From positions 29,145,347 to 29,209,346 of the forward strand of contig JAVLUZ010000154.1 in NCBI GenBank assembly GCA_036768485.1: a DNA stretch of 64,000 bases, given 5' to 3'. The notes below the pieces were generated by a model, which had not been told where the DNA came from, did not search any database, and was given only the letters and a program-made list of their open reading frames with translations. Source of the stretch: Mermis nigrescens. Its lineage: Eukaryota; Nematoda; Enoplea; Mermithida; Mermithidae. A program made the position numbers and the translations under genes. The number at the start of each line of letters is the position of its first letter. The first letter of the stretch is position 1. Positions 11,821 to 23,317 of this stretch are shown here, piece by piece.

Positions 11821-12479
11821 GTTTTTTTCGTTTCTTTTAATGCAGTGCATTAAGACGTTGACGAAAAAATAAAAAAGTTGTGCAAAAACGTAGAACGCAG
11901 CCGATTTGTGCTGGGCGCAAACCATATATTGCGATCAAAAGTACGAACGAGTATTATCTATGAAAAGAATTGTAAACCCAAGCCAGACCCGTGAAAATAT
12001 CGTTTTTCGCACAAAGATCGAATGACTCTTGATTTATGACTGATCTCTTGGCAGAAAACTTGTGAAAAGGCCAAAAACAAAACTGGACGTTGTCTGGCTT
12101 GCACAAATACATATTAAACAAGGTACGACTTGAAATTAATAAAGCAAGAAAGGTGTGCGCATGAAAATTATTATTTTTGAATAAAAGACAATTAACAATG
12201 ACCGCTGTACACATCGGCTGATCAAAATGTAGGTAATATACAAAACGGCGGAACGTCGTGAAGAATCGTCAATGCCCTGAAAATAATTAGAATGGATTAG
12301 GACGAGACAAATGATCGTCATTTGAAAACAGGAAAATCTATCAACAGTGGCACATAGAAGTAGGTCAATATCTGATCAGCAGCCAGAACAAGGTTTTATT
12401 TTATTATTATTATTATTTTTTTAAATTTTTTTCCTTTCTTTAAATAAGGTCAAGCTTTCACAATTTACCTTAAAATCTC

Positions 12480-12572
12480 TCAGTGAGGTCCTCGACCATC
12501 GTATTGTCGTCCGTATCTTCCACGACGGTTGGCGCCACGGGAATGTGGGAAGTTGCGGCGTCTGAAGGACTT
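12480..12572 (-). other. RG-rich short open frame after the ICR of element A
   Basis: About 30 codons ending at a TGA at 12480, rich in Arg, Gly and Asn (groups such as RRGRYGRQY). It lies between the ICR and the terminal repeat, the same place as the RG-rich frame of element X. A CAG at its start could be a splice acceptor. Too short to call a gene alone. Confidence 0.3.
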
Positions 12573-12602
12573 TTATTTTTAATATGGAGAGGGCGGGAGG
12601 GA

Positions 12603-12713
12603 GTTAAGTCTTAGTATAGCAGATGTACAATAATGATTTCACATCGGCCTCAAGAGGCCTTGTAAAATCTTTTATTGTACGCTCTGCTATACTAAGACTT
12701 AAGTCAGTGCTGT
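12603..12713. repeat. Internal complementary region (ICR) of element A
   Basis: Fuses the complement of the left end (CTTTT then ATT at 12674-12676) to the right-end sequence GTACGCTCTGCTATACTAAG. It reproduces exactly the junction expected if the two termini at 11654 and 27670 were joined in a circle, which fixes both ends of element A. Confidence 0.9.
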
Positions 12714-12714
12714 T

Positions 12715-13830
12715 TCAAAGCTCACCTAAGTGGTCAAAAACTATTTGTGTGTAGTTAGATTCCAACTCTTTTTGATAAAAATTGCGAAAAGTACTAGAAT
12801 TACGGGTCCAATTCGCATGTTTTAAAATAGCAGCAACAGGTAAGCCTGATGCGAAAGCCTTAGAGGTAGAAGCTGATCGAGTGGAATGAGCTTTATACAT
12901 AGAAGTATCGATTCTGGCTAATTGTAGAGTTTTTAGAATCCACTTAGAAACCGTAGTCGTAGAAATGGAATGAAACGGTTTTTTTAGACTTATAAAAACT
13001 TTTGAGTTAGAGCCGCGACATTGTTTAGTGCGATCTATGTAATTCAACAATGAAATAAATGGGCATATATTTTCCACCGAAAACTTGAAAATTTTGATCA
13101 CGACGGCTCTATTAAAGCGACTGGTTTTTGTTGACTCGGAAATAATAAATTCTATGTAAGAATCAAATACTTTCATAGAATTAAGATCTAATTTTTGAAT
13201 TTCAGAAGCTCTCTGCGGACTAGAAAGCGCAATTAGAGTAACCGTCTTAAATGTAATCATGCGCCTATCTTTAAAGGATAAATCATGACCTGAGGGAAAC
13301 GCTATGCCGTTTAAAAATTTTAGTACAGTTTCAGTATTCCAAGTATGTACAGATCTAACAACTGGCGGACGTGCTCGCAAAACACCTTGCATAAAACGAT
13401 GAATTAAATCTGTGCAAGCAAATTTACAGCCATGCTCTGACAAAAATGTGACGATAGCTGATTTAGCTAAAGAAATTGTGCGATATGCATAGCCTAGTGA
13501 AAATAGTGATACTAAATAATTTATTATAATTTCTACAGTTGATTGAAGCGGATTGATGTTTTCTCGCAAACACCAGCTATGCCATTTTTGAATGGCTGAA
13601 TTGTAGTGCTTTTTGGTACCCGTGGACCATGACTCAAGCATGATGTCCGATGCTGCTTTCGAAATTCCTCTGCTAATCCAGGAATTCCCGAGACTTTCCA
13701 GACGGAAAGATGCAGAGTGCCGTTTATCACAAGAGGATGCGGCGCATCCAAATGATTCGTTAGTGTTTGAGCGCTGCTCTCTATCAAAAACGGAAATTGA
13801 ATCGTTTTTTCCAAAAGAATCGGCCACCAT
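12715..13830 (-). CDS. Tyrosine recombinase of DIRS element A
   Basis: 371-residue open frame. Integrates the circular double-stranded cDNA of the retroelement by site-specific strand exchange at short identical sites. The catalytic set of the DIRS recombinase family is visible: Arg207 in SPQRASEIQKL, His315 and Arg318 in AHSTRSA, His338 in AILKHANW, and the nucleophile Tyr352 in FRNFYQKEL. An N-terminal SAM-like DNA-binding region spans roughly residues 65-150. The frame overlaps the end of the RT/RNase H frame near 13533-13830, as usual in DIRS elements. The start at 13830 is the first Met in the open frame; the true start could differ. It is the only intact gene of element A. Confidence 0.85.
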   Translation of the reverse strand: MVADSFGKNDSISVFDREQRSNTNESFGCAASSCDKRHSASFRLESLGNSWISRGISKAASDIMLESWSTGTKKHYNSAIQKWHSWCLRENINPLQSTVEIIINYLVSLFSLGYAYRTISLAKSAIVTFLSEHGCKFACTDLIHRFMQGVLRARPPVVRSVHTWNTETVLKFLNGIAFPSGHDLSFKDRRMITFKTVTLIALSSPQRASEIQKLDLNSMKVFDSYIEFIISESTKTSRFNRAVVIKIFKFSVENICPFISLLNYIDRTKQCRGSNSKVFISLKKPFHSISTTTVSKWILKTLQLARIDTSMYKAHSTRSASTSKAFASGLPVAAILKHANWTRNSSTFRNFYQKELESNYTQIVFDHLGEL

Positions 13831-13832
13831 GG

Positions 13833-14909
13833 CTGAGTCGGCCAGACGGGCACCACTAAAATTAAATTAATTTTTTCGTCAACTATTTTACGTAAAACTT
13901 TTTCCAACAAGGTTAAAGGGAGGAAAAGCGTATGCACATTCTTTGAAAGCTTTCCAATTAATAGAGAAAGCGTCCGTAGCGATAGCTCCGGGATCTGGTC
14001 CCCAAGAGACGTAATTGAAAACTTGTGCATTTAGATGACTGGCAAAGAGATCCACAGAAATTGGTCCCCAGATTATGTTTATTCTTTCGAAAAGCGCAGA
14101 ACTCAGCATCCAGCTACTGAAATCTCTAAAATTTCTACTTTGCCAGTCGGCTTGAATGTTTTCTGTTCCTGCAACATGAAAAGCCTGCAGGGTGATTTTC
14201 TTGTCCAGACACCAAGTCCAAATTTTAATGGCCAGTTCGCATAAAAGCTTATTCCTCGTGCCCCTAGCTTATTAACATATGCTACCGCTGTTGAATTATC
14301 GAGCATAAGCTGAACAGACGTATTATATAGATCTTTCGCAAAAATTTTTAACGCGAAAAAAGTGGGATACAATTCCTTCAGATTAATATGAAAGAGGGAT
14401 TCGTGGGAGGTCCATTGGCCTCTGGCCGAGCCACCATTACAGTAAGCTCCCCAGCCCGAATTCGATGCGTCCGAATATATAATGAGGTTGCTGGCGGGTA
14501 GTAAAATATGTCTCCCATTCCAAGCATGCAGATGCGACAACCAAAGATTAATTTCGGCTTTGGCCTCCGGACTGAGTACAATATATTCATCATAATTATT
14601 GAACTTATTAAGGCCATCAATAAGGTTTGATTGTAAATGTCTCGTAAATAAACCTGATCGCAAAATGGCTTGATTTACCGAACAAAAGAGCCCGAGCACG
14701 GAAGCTAAATCGTGTAAGCGAACAAAGTTCGCAGCTTTTAGAACTCTGCACGTGTTAAGTATGCGTTTACACTTTTCATCTGCGATATAGAATTTCATTA
14801 CTTTTGAATCAATAATGAGGCCAAGATAAATGATTCTTTGCGTGCAGTCGAAAACCGATTTTTCTTGATTTATGAGAAAGCCCAAGTTCGAAAGAACATA
14901 TACTGCATG
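13833..14909 (-). pseudogene. RT C-terminus and RNase H of element A, frameshifted
   Basis: Continues the RT frame cut at 24941 by element P, resuming at an HAVYVLSNLGFL motif. RNase H residues are visible: Asp in IIYSDASNSGWGAYC, Glu in NLKELYPTFFAL and Asp in LMLDNSTAVAYV. Two or more frameshifts follow: one after KLGARG near 14260, one near 14100, and one near 13900, before the conserved tail with PTQPWWPIL at about 13800. The broken frames mean element A cannot now retrotranspose alone. Confidence 0.85.
14904..14909 (+). repeat. Target site duplication of element P, left
   Basis: TGCATG, matching 24942-24947. Removing P and one copy restores a continuous RT reading (DVKHA joined to VYVLS). 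Confidence 0.9.
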
Positions 14910-17167
14910 AGTAGTAGTTATACCTGGCTCCATAGGGTGCAATGATTAAGGATAGGCAATGGTTAAGCATAGGCAATTCTTTAAAATAGCCTTTGTTATA
15001 ACATAGGCTAATGCTATAACATATACAATGGTTAAGCATAAGCGAGGAGGCGGAGTCTTGCTCCCTGGGATAAGGGTCAGGGAGCAATGGTTAAGGATAG
15101 ACAATGGTTTAAGATAGGCAATGGTTAAGCATAGACTAACGCTATAACATATGAGGACATAGTTGAGGAGTGGAAGGGGTCAAAATTGGCAGGGTGCCAA
15201 CAAGATTAAACTAGGATTAAACTAAGACTAAGTGTAAACTAATTTTGAATGTAAACTAAGTGTAAAGTGAACCTAGCTGAACTAGGTGTAAACAAAGTCA
15301 ACCTGGGCCACCCCTTTTGCCTGCGGGTCCTCAGCGGGGGAGGGGGAAAGTCCCCCTAAAATGTAGCAGTGGGTCGCTCTTGCTACCACTGACACTCAGT
15401 CTAAAAATTGCCATAAATATGCCAAAGTATGGCAAAACTAAGCAGAAAGATTGTGTGCCAGGGGTCCGCTCTTGCTACCCCTGCCACTCAGTCTTAAATA
15501 TATCAAAAATGTGCCAAAGTAAGACAAAACTAAGCCCAAGGATTGGATGTGAGTGTAAAGTAAGCCTAGCTGCGCTAGGGATTAAAGTGGACCTATGCAC
15601 AAAAGGAGTGTGTATATATAGGTTTGACTTCCCGGTCCTTCGTCACTTCCCGGTCCTTCGAATTCCCGGTCCTTTGACTTCCCGGTCCTTGCTTGAGCCG
15701 CAGAAAATGGTACCATTATATAGAAAAGATAGGACAACTTTTTCACACAATTTGAGAATTTTAGTACATTTAAGCGTTTAACTTTCGATCAGCTGGTTTT
15801 TGTTAATAAAATAAATACAATAAATGATCACAATTCATTCAGCTTGCTTAAAAAATAGTCCATCTTTTATGTTATAACACGCCTACAGTGTGACACTCGG
15901 TCAAAGTTGATGAACCTGCTCACCATTGAATAACTCATTTCATTGAAGTGAGGTTTTTTGAGATGAATTCAAGAACCACTGAACGGATTTTGAAGAAATA
16001 AAGTGTTTTAGATATACAATCTTGGAATGAAACTATTTTGCCAAAAAGTATAGCTAGCCTATGTCTACAGTATGCTAGACTCGAAAAAGTGCTCAAACTT
16101 TGCTTAGTCACTACAGTAAGTTTCATATTTTGGAAAATAGCAAAATAGTTAAATATTTCAGTGCTCTAAATTTCACTCTTTTTTGTTTTTCGTGTTTCTG
16201 CATAGTTCGTCCTGCAATTTCAATTGAATTTTTTCCAATATGGCTGCCCCCATAAGGTGTGCATTTTACTCGCGCTATTTTTTCAGACTTTTTAATGTTT
16301 AAGCACATTTTAGAAAACCCCAAAAAAGCTCATTCGAATGATAGCCTATTTGTCTGATTTACTAAAGAATTCCACTTTTTCAATATGGCCGCCAGAAAGG
16401 CTATAATACTGTAGCTTTTGATGTTTTCAGCTATTATTCTGTGAGTTTCTGACATATTTCAAAAAATTCATTCAGTAAATAGCTAGAAAATTTAATGTTC
16501 TTAACGAGCTATGTCTCATGTTCTGAATCCTTCTCGTTCGTTTAAGAAAGTTCAAAAACCTCAAAATTATTCATTGTATTGTGAAAATGCCGTGCATTGC
16601 AAATAATGGACCAATTGAGCTAAAATCTTGGTTTTGGATTGAATCAAACATATGCTGTAGAGATTGTTGATTATGGGTCATGGTCGAGAAAATCTAGTAG
16701 TTTTACTGTTTTTCGCTAGTTTTACATCAAAATACACTGTTTTTGGCTCAAATAATTAAATGGTAGGTTCTGCATGTGTCTTGCAAAGGAGATCAACATC
16801 AACTTATATACCTACTGTACAACTGAATACATGAAGAAGAATAGCTCAAACTGATTCAGAATTTAACATACTGATCATACACCTTTTAACAAAGTGTGTA
16901 CTATTTGTAGAGCTGAGCACAAAGCAACTCACACTATTATGATTAGTTAGGTCTCCGAGGCTATTCTTCTATGCAGAGGAGTTTAACAAAACCTTTCATT
17001 TCAATACAATTAAGGCCTCTGAAACATAATTAAGATGTATTATCAACTTATCAACTTTACTTGGTTCAAGCACTTCTTTTTATTTGTGTAACTTAAAGTA
17101 AAGTGTGCACTTAATTCAGTTACATGTGAGCATTGAAAATGGCTCATAGGTTTTAGAACAATTAGAA

Positions 17168-17640
17168 AGAAAGTGTAGGCAAATTGAGCAGTTTAGAAAA
17201 AAGTGTGCAGAGTTTGGAAAAAAGTGTGCAGAGTTCGGAAAAAAGTGTGCAGAGTTTGGATAAAAGTGTGCAGACTTTGGAAAAAAGTGTGCAGAGTTTA
17301 GAAAAAAGTGTACAGAGTTTAGAAAAAAGTGTGCAGAGTTTCGAAAAAAGTATGCAGAGTTTCGGAAAAAGTGTGCAGAGTTTAGGAAAAAGTGTGCAGA
17401 GTTTGGAACATTTTTCATACGTTATAACATAGGAAGTGTGCAGAGTTTCGAAAAAAGTGTGCAGAGTTTCGAAAAAAGTGTGCAGAGTTTCGAAAAAAGT
17501 GTGCAGAGTTCCGAGAAAAGTGTGCAGAGCTTCGAAAAAAGTGTGCAGAGTTTGGAAAAAGTGTGCAGAGTTTAGAAAAAAGTGTGCAGAGTTTGGAAAA
17601 AGTGTGCAGAGTTTCGAAAAAGTGTGCATAGTTTGGAAAA
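17168..17640 (+). repeat. AGTGTGCAGAGTTTGGAAAAA minisatellite, left arm
   Basis: About twenty units of roughly 21 bp with variants (TTTCGAAAAA, TTTAGAAAAA). A single unrelated linker containing CGTTATAACATAGGAAG interrupts it near 17420-17437. Both strands read as open low-complexity frames, which are artefacts of a period divisible by three. Confidence 0.9.
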
Positions 17641-18164
17641 ATACCGAGAATATTAAATCATATTTTGGGGTTATTCAAAATGTCATTATCATCCAGCCAA
17701 CTATAGTATAATAGAGACATGTAGTTTAAGTGTGGTGGGCCTGAGTTCAGCACTTATTCAGGGCTAAGACCGACAGACGAGAATGATTTGGTCAAAAACA
17801 CTTTTTGCTTTGACATAGTTTTTAAATAGATTATACAGGTATATTAGACTTAACAATTTGATGCCATAGGCATGTCTTCAAGATAGAAACACAAGGATAA
17901 GCATTTAGTGTGGCCTACTTGGGTAGTGTGGCTGTAAAGTAATTAATCAGTCAGCCAATTTTCATAGAGATAGGTATTATTTGCATACATACTTGCTACA
18001 TAACTGTCCAGGCTGTTTGTTGGCTATAATATTCATTATTGCAACCCTTCATACATGTAGGAAAACAATGCATTTTCATGGACTAGAGACATAAAGATTA
18101 CAATACTGTTAGGTAGTCTTAAACAATATACTACGTACAGTAGGCAAAGTCTGTTGAATTTATA

Positions 18165-18540
18165 AGAGTGCTTGTAAAGTTTAGAACATTTTTGTAAAGT
18201 TTAGAACATTTTTGTAAAGTTTGGAACATTTTTTGTAAAGTTTGGAACATTTTTGTAAAGTTTGGAATATTTTTGTAAAGTTTGGAACATTTTTTGTAAA
18301 GTTTGGAACACATTTTACACGTTATAACATAGGAAGTTTGTAAAGTTTCGAACATTTTTTGTAAAGTTTGGAACATTTTTGTAAAGTTTGGAACATTTTT
18401 GTAAAGTTTGGAACATTTTTGTAAAGTTTGGAACATTTTTTGTAAAGTTTGGAACATTTTTTGTAAAGTTTGGAAAATTTTTGTAAAGTTTGGAACAAAG
18501 CTTGTAAAATTTGGAACAAAACTCGTAAGAGTCAGAAGAA
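18165..18540 (+). repeat. TGTAAAGTTTGGAACATTTT minisatellite, left arm
   Basis: About seventeen units of 20-21 bp. It has the same linker, ACGTTATAACATAGGAAG, near 18318. The downstream flank decays gradually into degenerate units near 18500-18540. Confidence 0.9.
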
Positions 18541-19257
18541 AGTTATATAAATGTTCAAATATCCGAATTCAGCCACAATTAAAGGGGTATATTGCATCCA
18601 AAAACCTTGTTTCTATTGCCTAAGTTAATAAGGCAAGTAAAGCATAATGTGTACACGCTGTTAAGCATCTGTACAGAAATTTGTATTTGTGACACTGTGT
18701 TATCTGTCTTATTGTTAGGTGTAAGCATGCTATTGCACAGTGTGCTTTAAATGTTGCTTGTTAATTGATAAAGAGCTAGTAGCCTAAGCACACAGAAATT
18801 TGGCAGAAATGTTCATATTGTATACACAATACTATTTAAAGTCCACACTTTATTGGAAAAGTGTGTGTTAAGCTCACTTGCATTGCTACATTAATTGAGC
18901 AATTTAGCCACAAGACAAAAATTCAGGCTGCATGCTTTTGTCTATATTGTAAAATTATCATCTCAGTACTGCAAATCCTGATATTTGAGACTATCAATTT
19001 AGAGTTTTGTCTATACAAAAGCTAATTTGCGCAGAAAAGTGCTATTCTATTAATTCAATTCTGGCATCTTTTAAAGCTTATTTCAACTTCATTTTATAGG
19101 TAAAAGCAGAAATGTACTACTTGGTGTCGCTGAAATCATCTAAGAGTGTTAGACCCTGAGGAAGGGGGATCCCCCACCCCTATAGGAACCTGTGCTTCTC
19201 CAGGTGCAGAAGGAGAGGGGAGTAGAGATGTGCTGGGCCGCCTTTTTAGCCGGGGTC

Positions 19258-20259
19258 ACAGGGACATAACACTTACCAAGGTATATCATACAGTATATGT
19301 GTACTGACTTAACATGCAATAAATACTGTTTCTCAATCATTGACTCATTTGGCACACGTAGCTGGTTTGTGTATTTTTATTGTCATTAATTGTACTGATG
19401 TACTAGGTGGTTACCATATTTACTGTAACTCAATAGGAAACTTGAGTGGGGCAAGTGGCTGTCATTCTTTCATTTGTAGAGCACTAAACCGTCCATATAA
19501 ATATAATTCAAACATACAGTGGCTGGGGGATACTATAGTAAGTGAGCTATGTACGTATTACTCAAAATTGAACTAATCTGGAAATCTTAGGATTCTAAAA
19601 AATAATGACATAAAAGGTTGATACTGCCCACATTCTATTCTTTGCTTGACTATTCACAATTTGGGGAACGCTTATTTAGATAAGAATTCTCATTTTCGGC
19701 AAAATCAACAGAAAGAAGCCAGAAATGACAATGCTGCTTTGGCAGTAGTATCCTAGCTCAACCCTTCTTGGCACAAATTCCAACCCTGACTTACACAAAG
19801 TGCCGCACCTTAAGACCAATACACAAGGCCTACATTTGGGAAGACATTTGCCAGCAACCTATAGCATGGTGAAGAGCATATAGGCATCAAAACGCTACAT
19901 GCAACATTAGTGAGGCAAAAAGAGAACAAAAGTCATTTGCCTAGAACATTATCAATATTAAAATAATATAAAAGCTATAATTAACATTAGTGAGCTACAT
20001 CGATCCTATTATCTGCTGCAAAGCACCCAGCATATACAACAATTTGTTATGCCCTAAAGTATGCATTGATTGTTAATACAGTATGCCCTCAAACATCTTT
20101 GTCCATTCAGCCAAATGTGATGCAAATGCTTTCAAAAATACGGTTTAATCTAATCATACATACAACAAACCACAACCATATTACCAATCTAGCTTACTTT
20201 TTGTAAATATGTTGCAAAATTTGATCAAAAGATTATATTATTTTTGTCGATTTTTTACA
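19258..20259. other. Unique spacer of element P
   Basis: About 1 kb between the arms, AT-rich, not self-complementary by eye. The 78-residue frame at 19340-19576 and others have no recognisable domain. If the element carries any gene or replication signal outside its arms, it must be here; I see none. Confidence 0.6.
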
Positions 20260-20984
20260 GACCCCGGCTAAAAAGGCGGCTCAGCACATCTCTACTCCCC
20301 TCTCCTTCTGCACCTGGAGAAGCACAGGTTCCTATAGGGGTGGGGGGATCCCCCTTCCTCAGGGTCTAACACTCTTAGATGATTTCAGCGACACCAAGTA
20401 GTACATTTCTGCTTTTACCTATAAAATGAAGTTGAAATAAGCTTTAAGAGATGCCAGAATTGAATTAATAGAATAACACTTTTCTGCGCAAATTAGCTTT
20501 TGTATAGACAAAACTCTAAATTGATGGTCTCAAATATCAGGATTTGCAGTACTGAGATGATAATTTTACAATATAGACAAAAGCATGCAGCCTGAATTTT
20601 TGTCTTGTGGCTAAATTGCTCAATTAATGTAGCAATGCAAGTGAGCTTAACACACACTTTTCCAATAAAGTGTGGAATTTAAATAGTATTGTGTATACAA
20701 TATGAGCATTTCTGCCAAATTTCTGTGTTCTTAGGCTACTAGCTCTTTATCAATTAACAAGCAACATTTAATGCACTCTGTGCAATAGCATGCTTACACC
20801 TAACAATAAGACAGATAACACAGTGTCACAAATACAAATTTCTGTACAGATGCTTAACAGCGTGTACACATTATGCTTTACTTGCCTTATTAACTTAGGC
20901 AATAGAAACAAGGTTTTTGGATGCAATATACCCCTTTAATTGTGGCTGAATTCGGATATTTGAACATTTATATAACTTTCTTCT

Positions 20985-21368
20985 GACTTTTACGAGTTTT
21001 GTTCCAAATTTTACAAGCTTTGTTCCAAACTTTACAAAAATTTTCCAAACTTTACAAAAAATGTTCCAAACTTTACAAAAAATGTTTCAAACTTTACAAA
21101 AATGTGCCAAGCTTTACAAAAATGTTCCAAACTTTACAAAAAATGTTCAAAACTTTACAAACTTCCATGTTATAACGTGTAAAATGTGTTCCAAACTTTA
21201 CAAAAAATGTTCCAAACTTTACAAAAATATTCCAAACTTTACAAAAATGTTCCAAACTTTACAAAAATGTTCCAAACTTTACAGAAAATGTTCCAAACTT
21301 TACAAAAAATGTTCCAAACTTTACAAAAATGTTCTAAACTTTACAAAAATGTTCTAAACTTTACAAGC
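20985..21368 (-). repeat. TGTAAAGTTTGGAACATTTT minisatellite, right arm
   Basis: Mirror of 18165-18540, with the linker present as CATGTTATAACGTG near 21167. Low-complexity frames on the plus strand are artefacts. Confidence 0.9.
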
Positions 21369-21896
21369 ACTCTTATAAATTCAACAGACTTTGCCTACTG
21401 TACGTAGTATATTGTTTAAGACTACCTAACAGTATTGTAATCATTATGTCTCTAGTCCATGAAAATGCATTGTTTTCCTACATGTATGAAGGGTTGCAAT
21501 AATGAATATTATAGCCAACAAACAGCCTGGACAGTTATGTAGCAAGTATGTATGCAAATAATACCTATCTCTATGAAAATTGGCTGACTGATTAATTACT
21601 TTACAGCCACACTACCCAACAAGGCCACACTAAATGCTTATTCTTGTGTTTCTATCTTGAAGACATGCCTATGGCATCAAATTGTTAAGTCTAATATACC
21701 TGTATAATCTATTTAAAAACTATGTCAAAGCAAAAAGTGTTTTTGACCAAATCATTCTCGTCTGTCGGTCTTAGCCCTGAATAAGTGCTGAACTCAGGCC
21801 CACCCACTTAAACTACATGTCTCTATTATACTATAGTTGGCTGGATGATAATGACATTTTGAATAACCCCAAAATATGTTTTAATATTCTCGGTAT

Positions 21897-22500
21897 TTTT
21901 CCAAACTCTGCAAACTTTTTCCGAAACTCTGCACACTTTTTTCCAAACTCTGCACACTTTTTCTAAACTCTGCACACTTTTTTCCAAACTCTGCACACTT
22001 TTTTCGAAGCTCTGCACACTTTTCTCGAAACTCTGCACACTTTTTTCGAAACTCTGCACACTTCCTATGTTATAACGTATGAAAAATGTTCCAAACTCTG
22101 CACACTTTTTTCTAAGCTCTGCACACTTTTTCCAAACTCTGCACACTTTTTTCTAAACTCTGCACACTTTTTTCCAAAGTCTGCACACTTTTATCCAAAC
22201 TCTGCACACTTTTTCCGAACTCTGCACACTTTTTTCCAAACTCTGCACACTTTTTTCGAAACTCTGCACACTTTTTTCGAAACTCTGCACACTTCCTATG
22301 TTATAACGTATGAAAAATGTTCCAAACTCTGCACACTTTTTTCTAAGCTCTGCACACTTTTTTCCAAACTCTGCACACTTTTTTCTAAACTCTGCACACT
22401 TTTTTCCAAAGTCTGCACACTTTTATCCAAACTCTGCACACTTTTTTCCGAAGTCTGCACATTTTTTCCAAACTCTGCACATGTTTTTCTAAAGTGCTCA
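21897..22500 (-). repeat. AGTGTGCAGAGTTTGGAAAAA minisatellite, right arm, expanded
   Basis: Mirror of 17168-17640, about 130 bp longer. The linker CCTATGTTATAACGTATG occurs twice (near 22065 and 22296) against once in the left arm, showing a block duplication of about 230 bp in this arm only. Confidence 0.9.
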
Positions 22501-23154
22501 ATTTGCCTACACTTTCTTTCTAATTGTTCTAAAACCTATGAGCCATTTTCAATGCTCACATGTAATTGAATTAAGTGCACACTTTACTTTAAGTTACACA
22601 AATAAAAAAGAAGTGCTTGAACCAAGTAAAGTTGATAAGTTGATAATACATCTTAATTATGTTTCTGAGGCCTTAATTGTATTGAAATGAAAGGTTTTGT
22701 TAAACTCCTCTGCATAGAAGAATAGCCTCGGAGACCTAACTAATCATAATAGTGTGAGTTGCTTTGTGCTCAGCTCAATAGTACACACTTTGTTAAAAGG
22801 TGTATGATCAGTATGTTAAATTCTGAATCAGTTTGAGCTATTCTTCTTCATGTATTCAGTTTGTACAGTAGGTATATAAGTTGATGTTGATCTCCTTTGC
22901 AAGACACATGCAGAACCTACCATTGTAGTTATTTGAGCCAAAAACAGTGTATTTTGATGTAAAACTAGCGAAAAACAGTAAAACTACTAGATTTTCTCGA
23001 CCATGACCCATAATCAACAATCTCTACAGCATATGTTTGATTCAATCCAAAACCAAGATTTTAGCTCAATTGGTCCATTATTTGCAATGCATGGCATTTT
23101 CACAATACAATGAATAATTTTGAGGTTTTTGAACTTTCTTAAATGAACGAGAAA

Positions 23155-23317
23155 CAGGCACGTAGCTGGCCCTCTTATTTTGGGGGGACCAACACCAATT
23201 TTGGGGGGGTCTAAGCCAAAAATAGCACAAAATAGCGTGTAAAAAGTCCTGTTTTTCCGGTTTTTTCAGAATTTTGGGGGGTCCGGACCCCCCAGTCCCC
23301 CCACAGCTACGTGCCTG
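23155..23317. mobile_element. hAT-like MITE inside right arm of element P
   Basis: 163 bp with ends CAGGCACGTAGCTG and its inverse. Flanked by 8-bp ACGAGAAA (23147-23154) and ACGAGAAG (23318-23325), a hAT-length duplication. The left arm of P has the uninterrupted site. A second copy is at 42957-43122. No coding capacity. Confidence 0.85.

Larger units (their letters stand above)
14910..19257 (+). repeat. Left arm of element P
   Basis: 4348-bp inverted repeat ending at CCGGGGTC (19250-19257). It pairs with 20260-24941. This arm keeps the empty site for the hAT-like MITE found in the right arm: ACGAG runs on uninterrupted near 16540. Open frames such as 15317-15781 mirror those of the other arm and show no domain. 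Confidence 0.85.

Noticed and set aside
15317..15781. 154-residue frame in the left arm of P, with partner 24074-24475
   Set aside because: No domain or composition of a real protein; present only because the arms are near-identical.
17116..17711. Overlapping 82-155 residue open frames on both strands
   Set aside because: They arise from a 21-bp minisatellite with few stops; mirrored frames at 21826-22492 confirm this.
18131..21407. Frames rich in repeated FQTLQK / CSKLYK
   Set aside because: Product of the 20-21-bp TGTAAAGTTTGG minisatellite, not proteins.
17168..22500. Possible CRISPR-like array
   Set aside because: Units are contiguous with no unique spacers, in an animal transposon; they are minisatellites.
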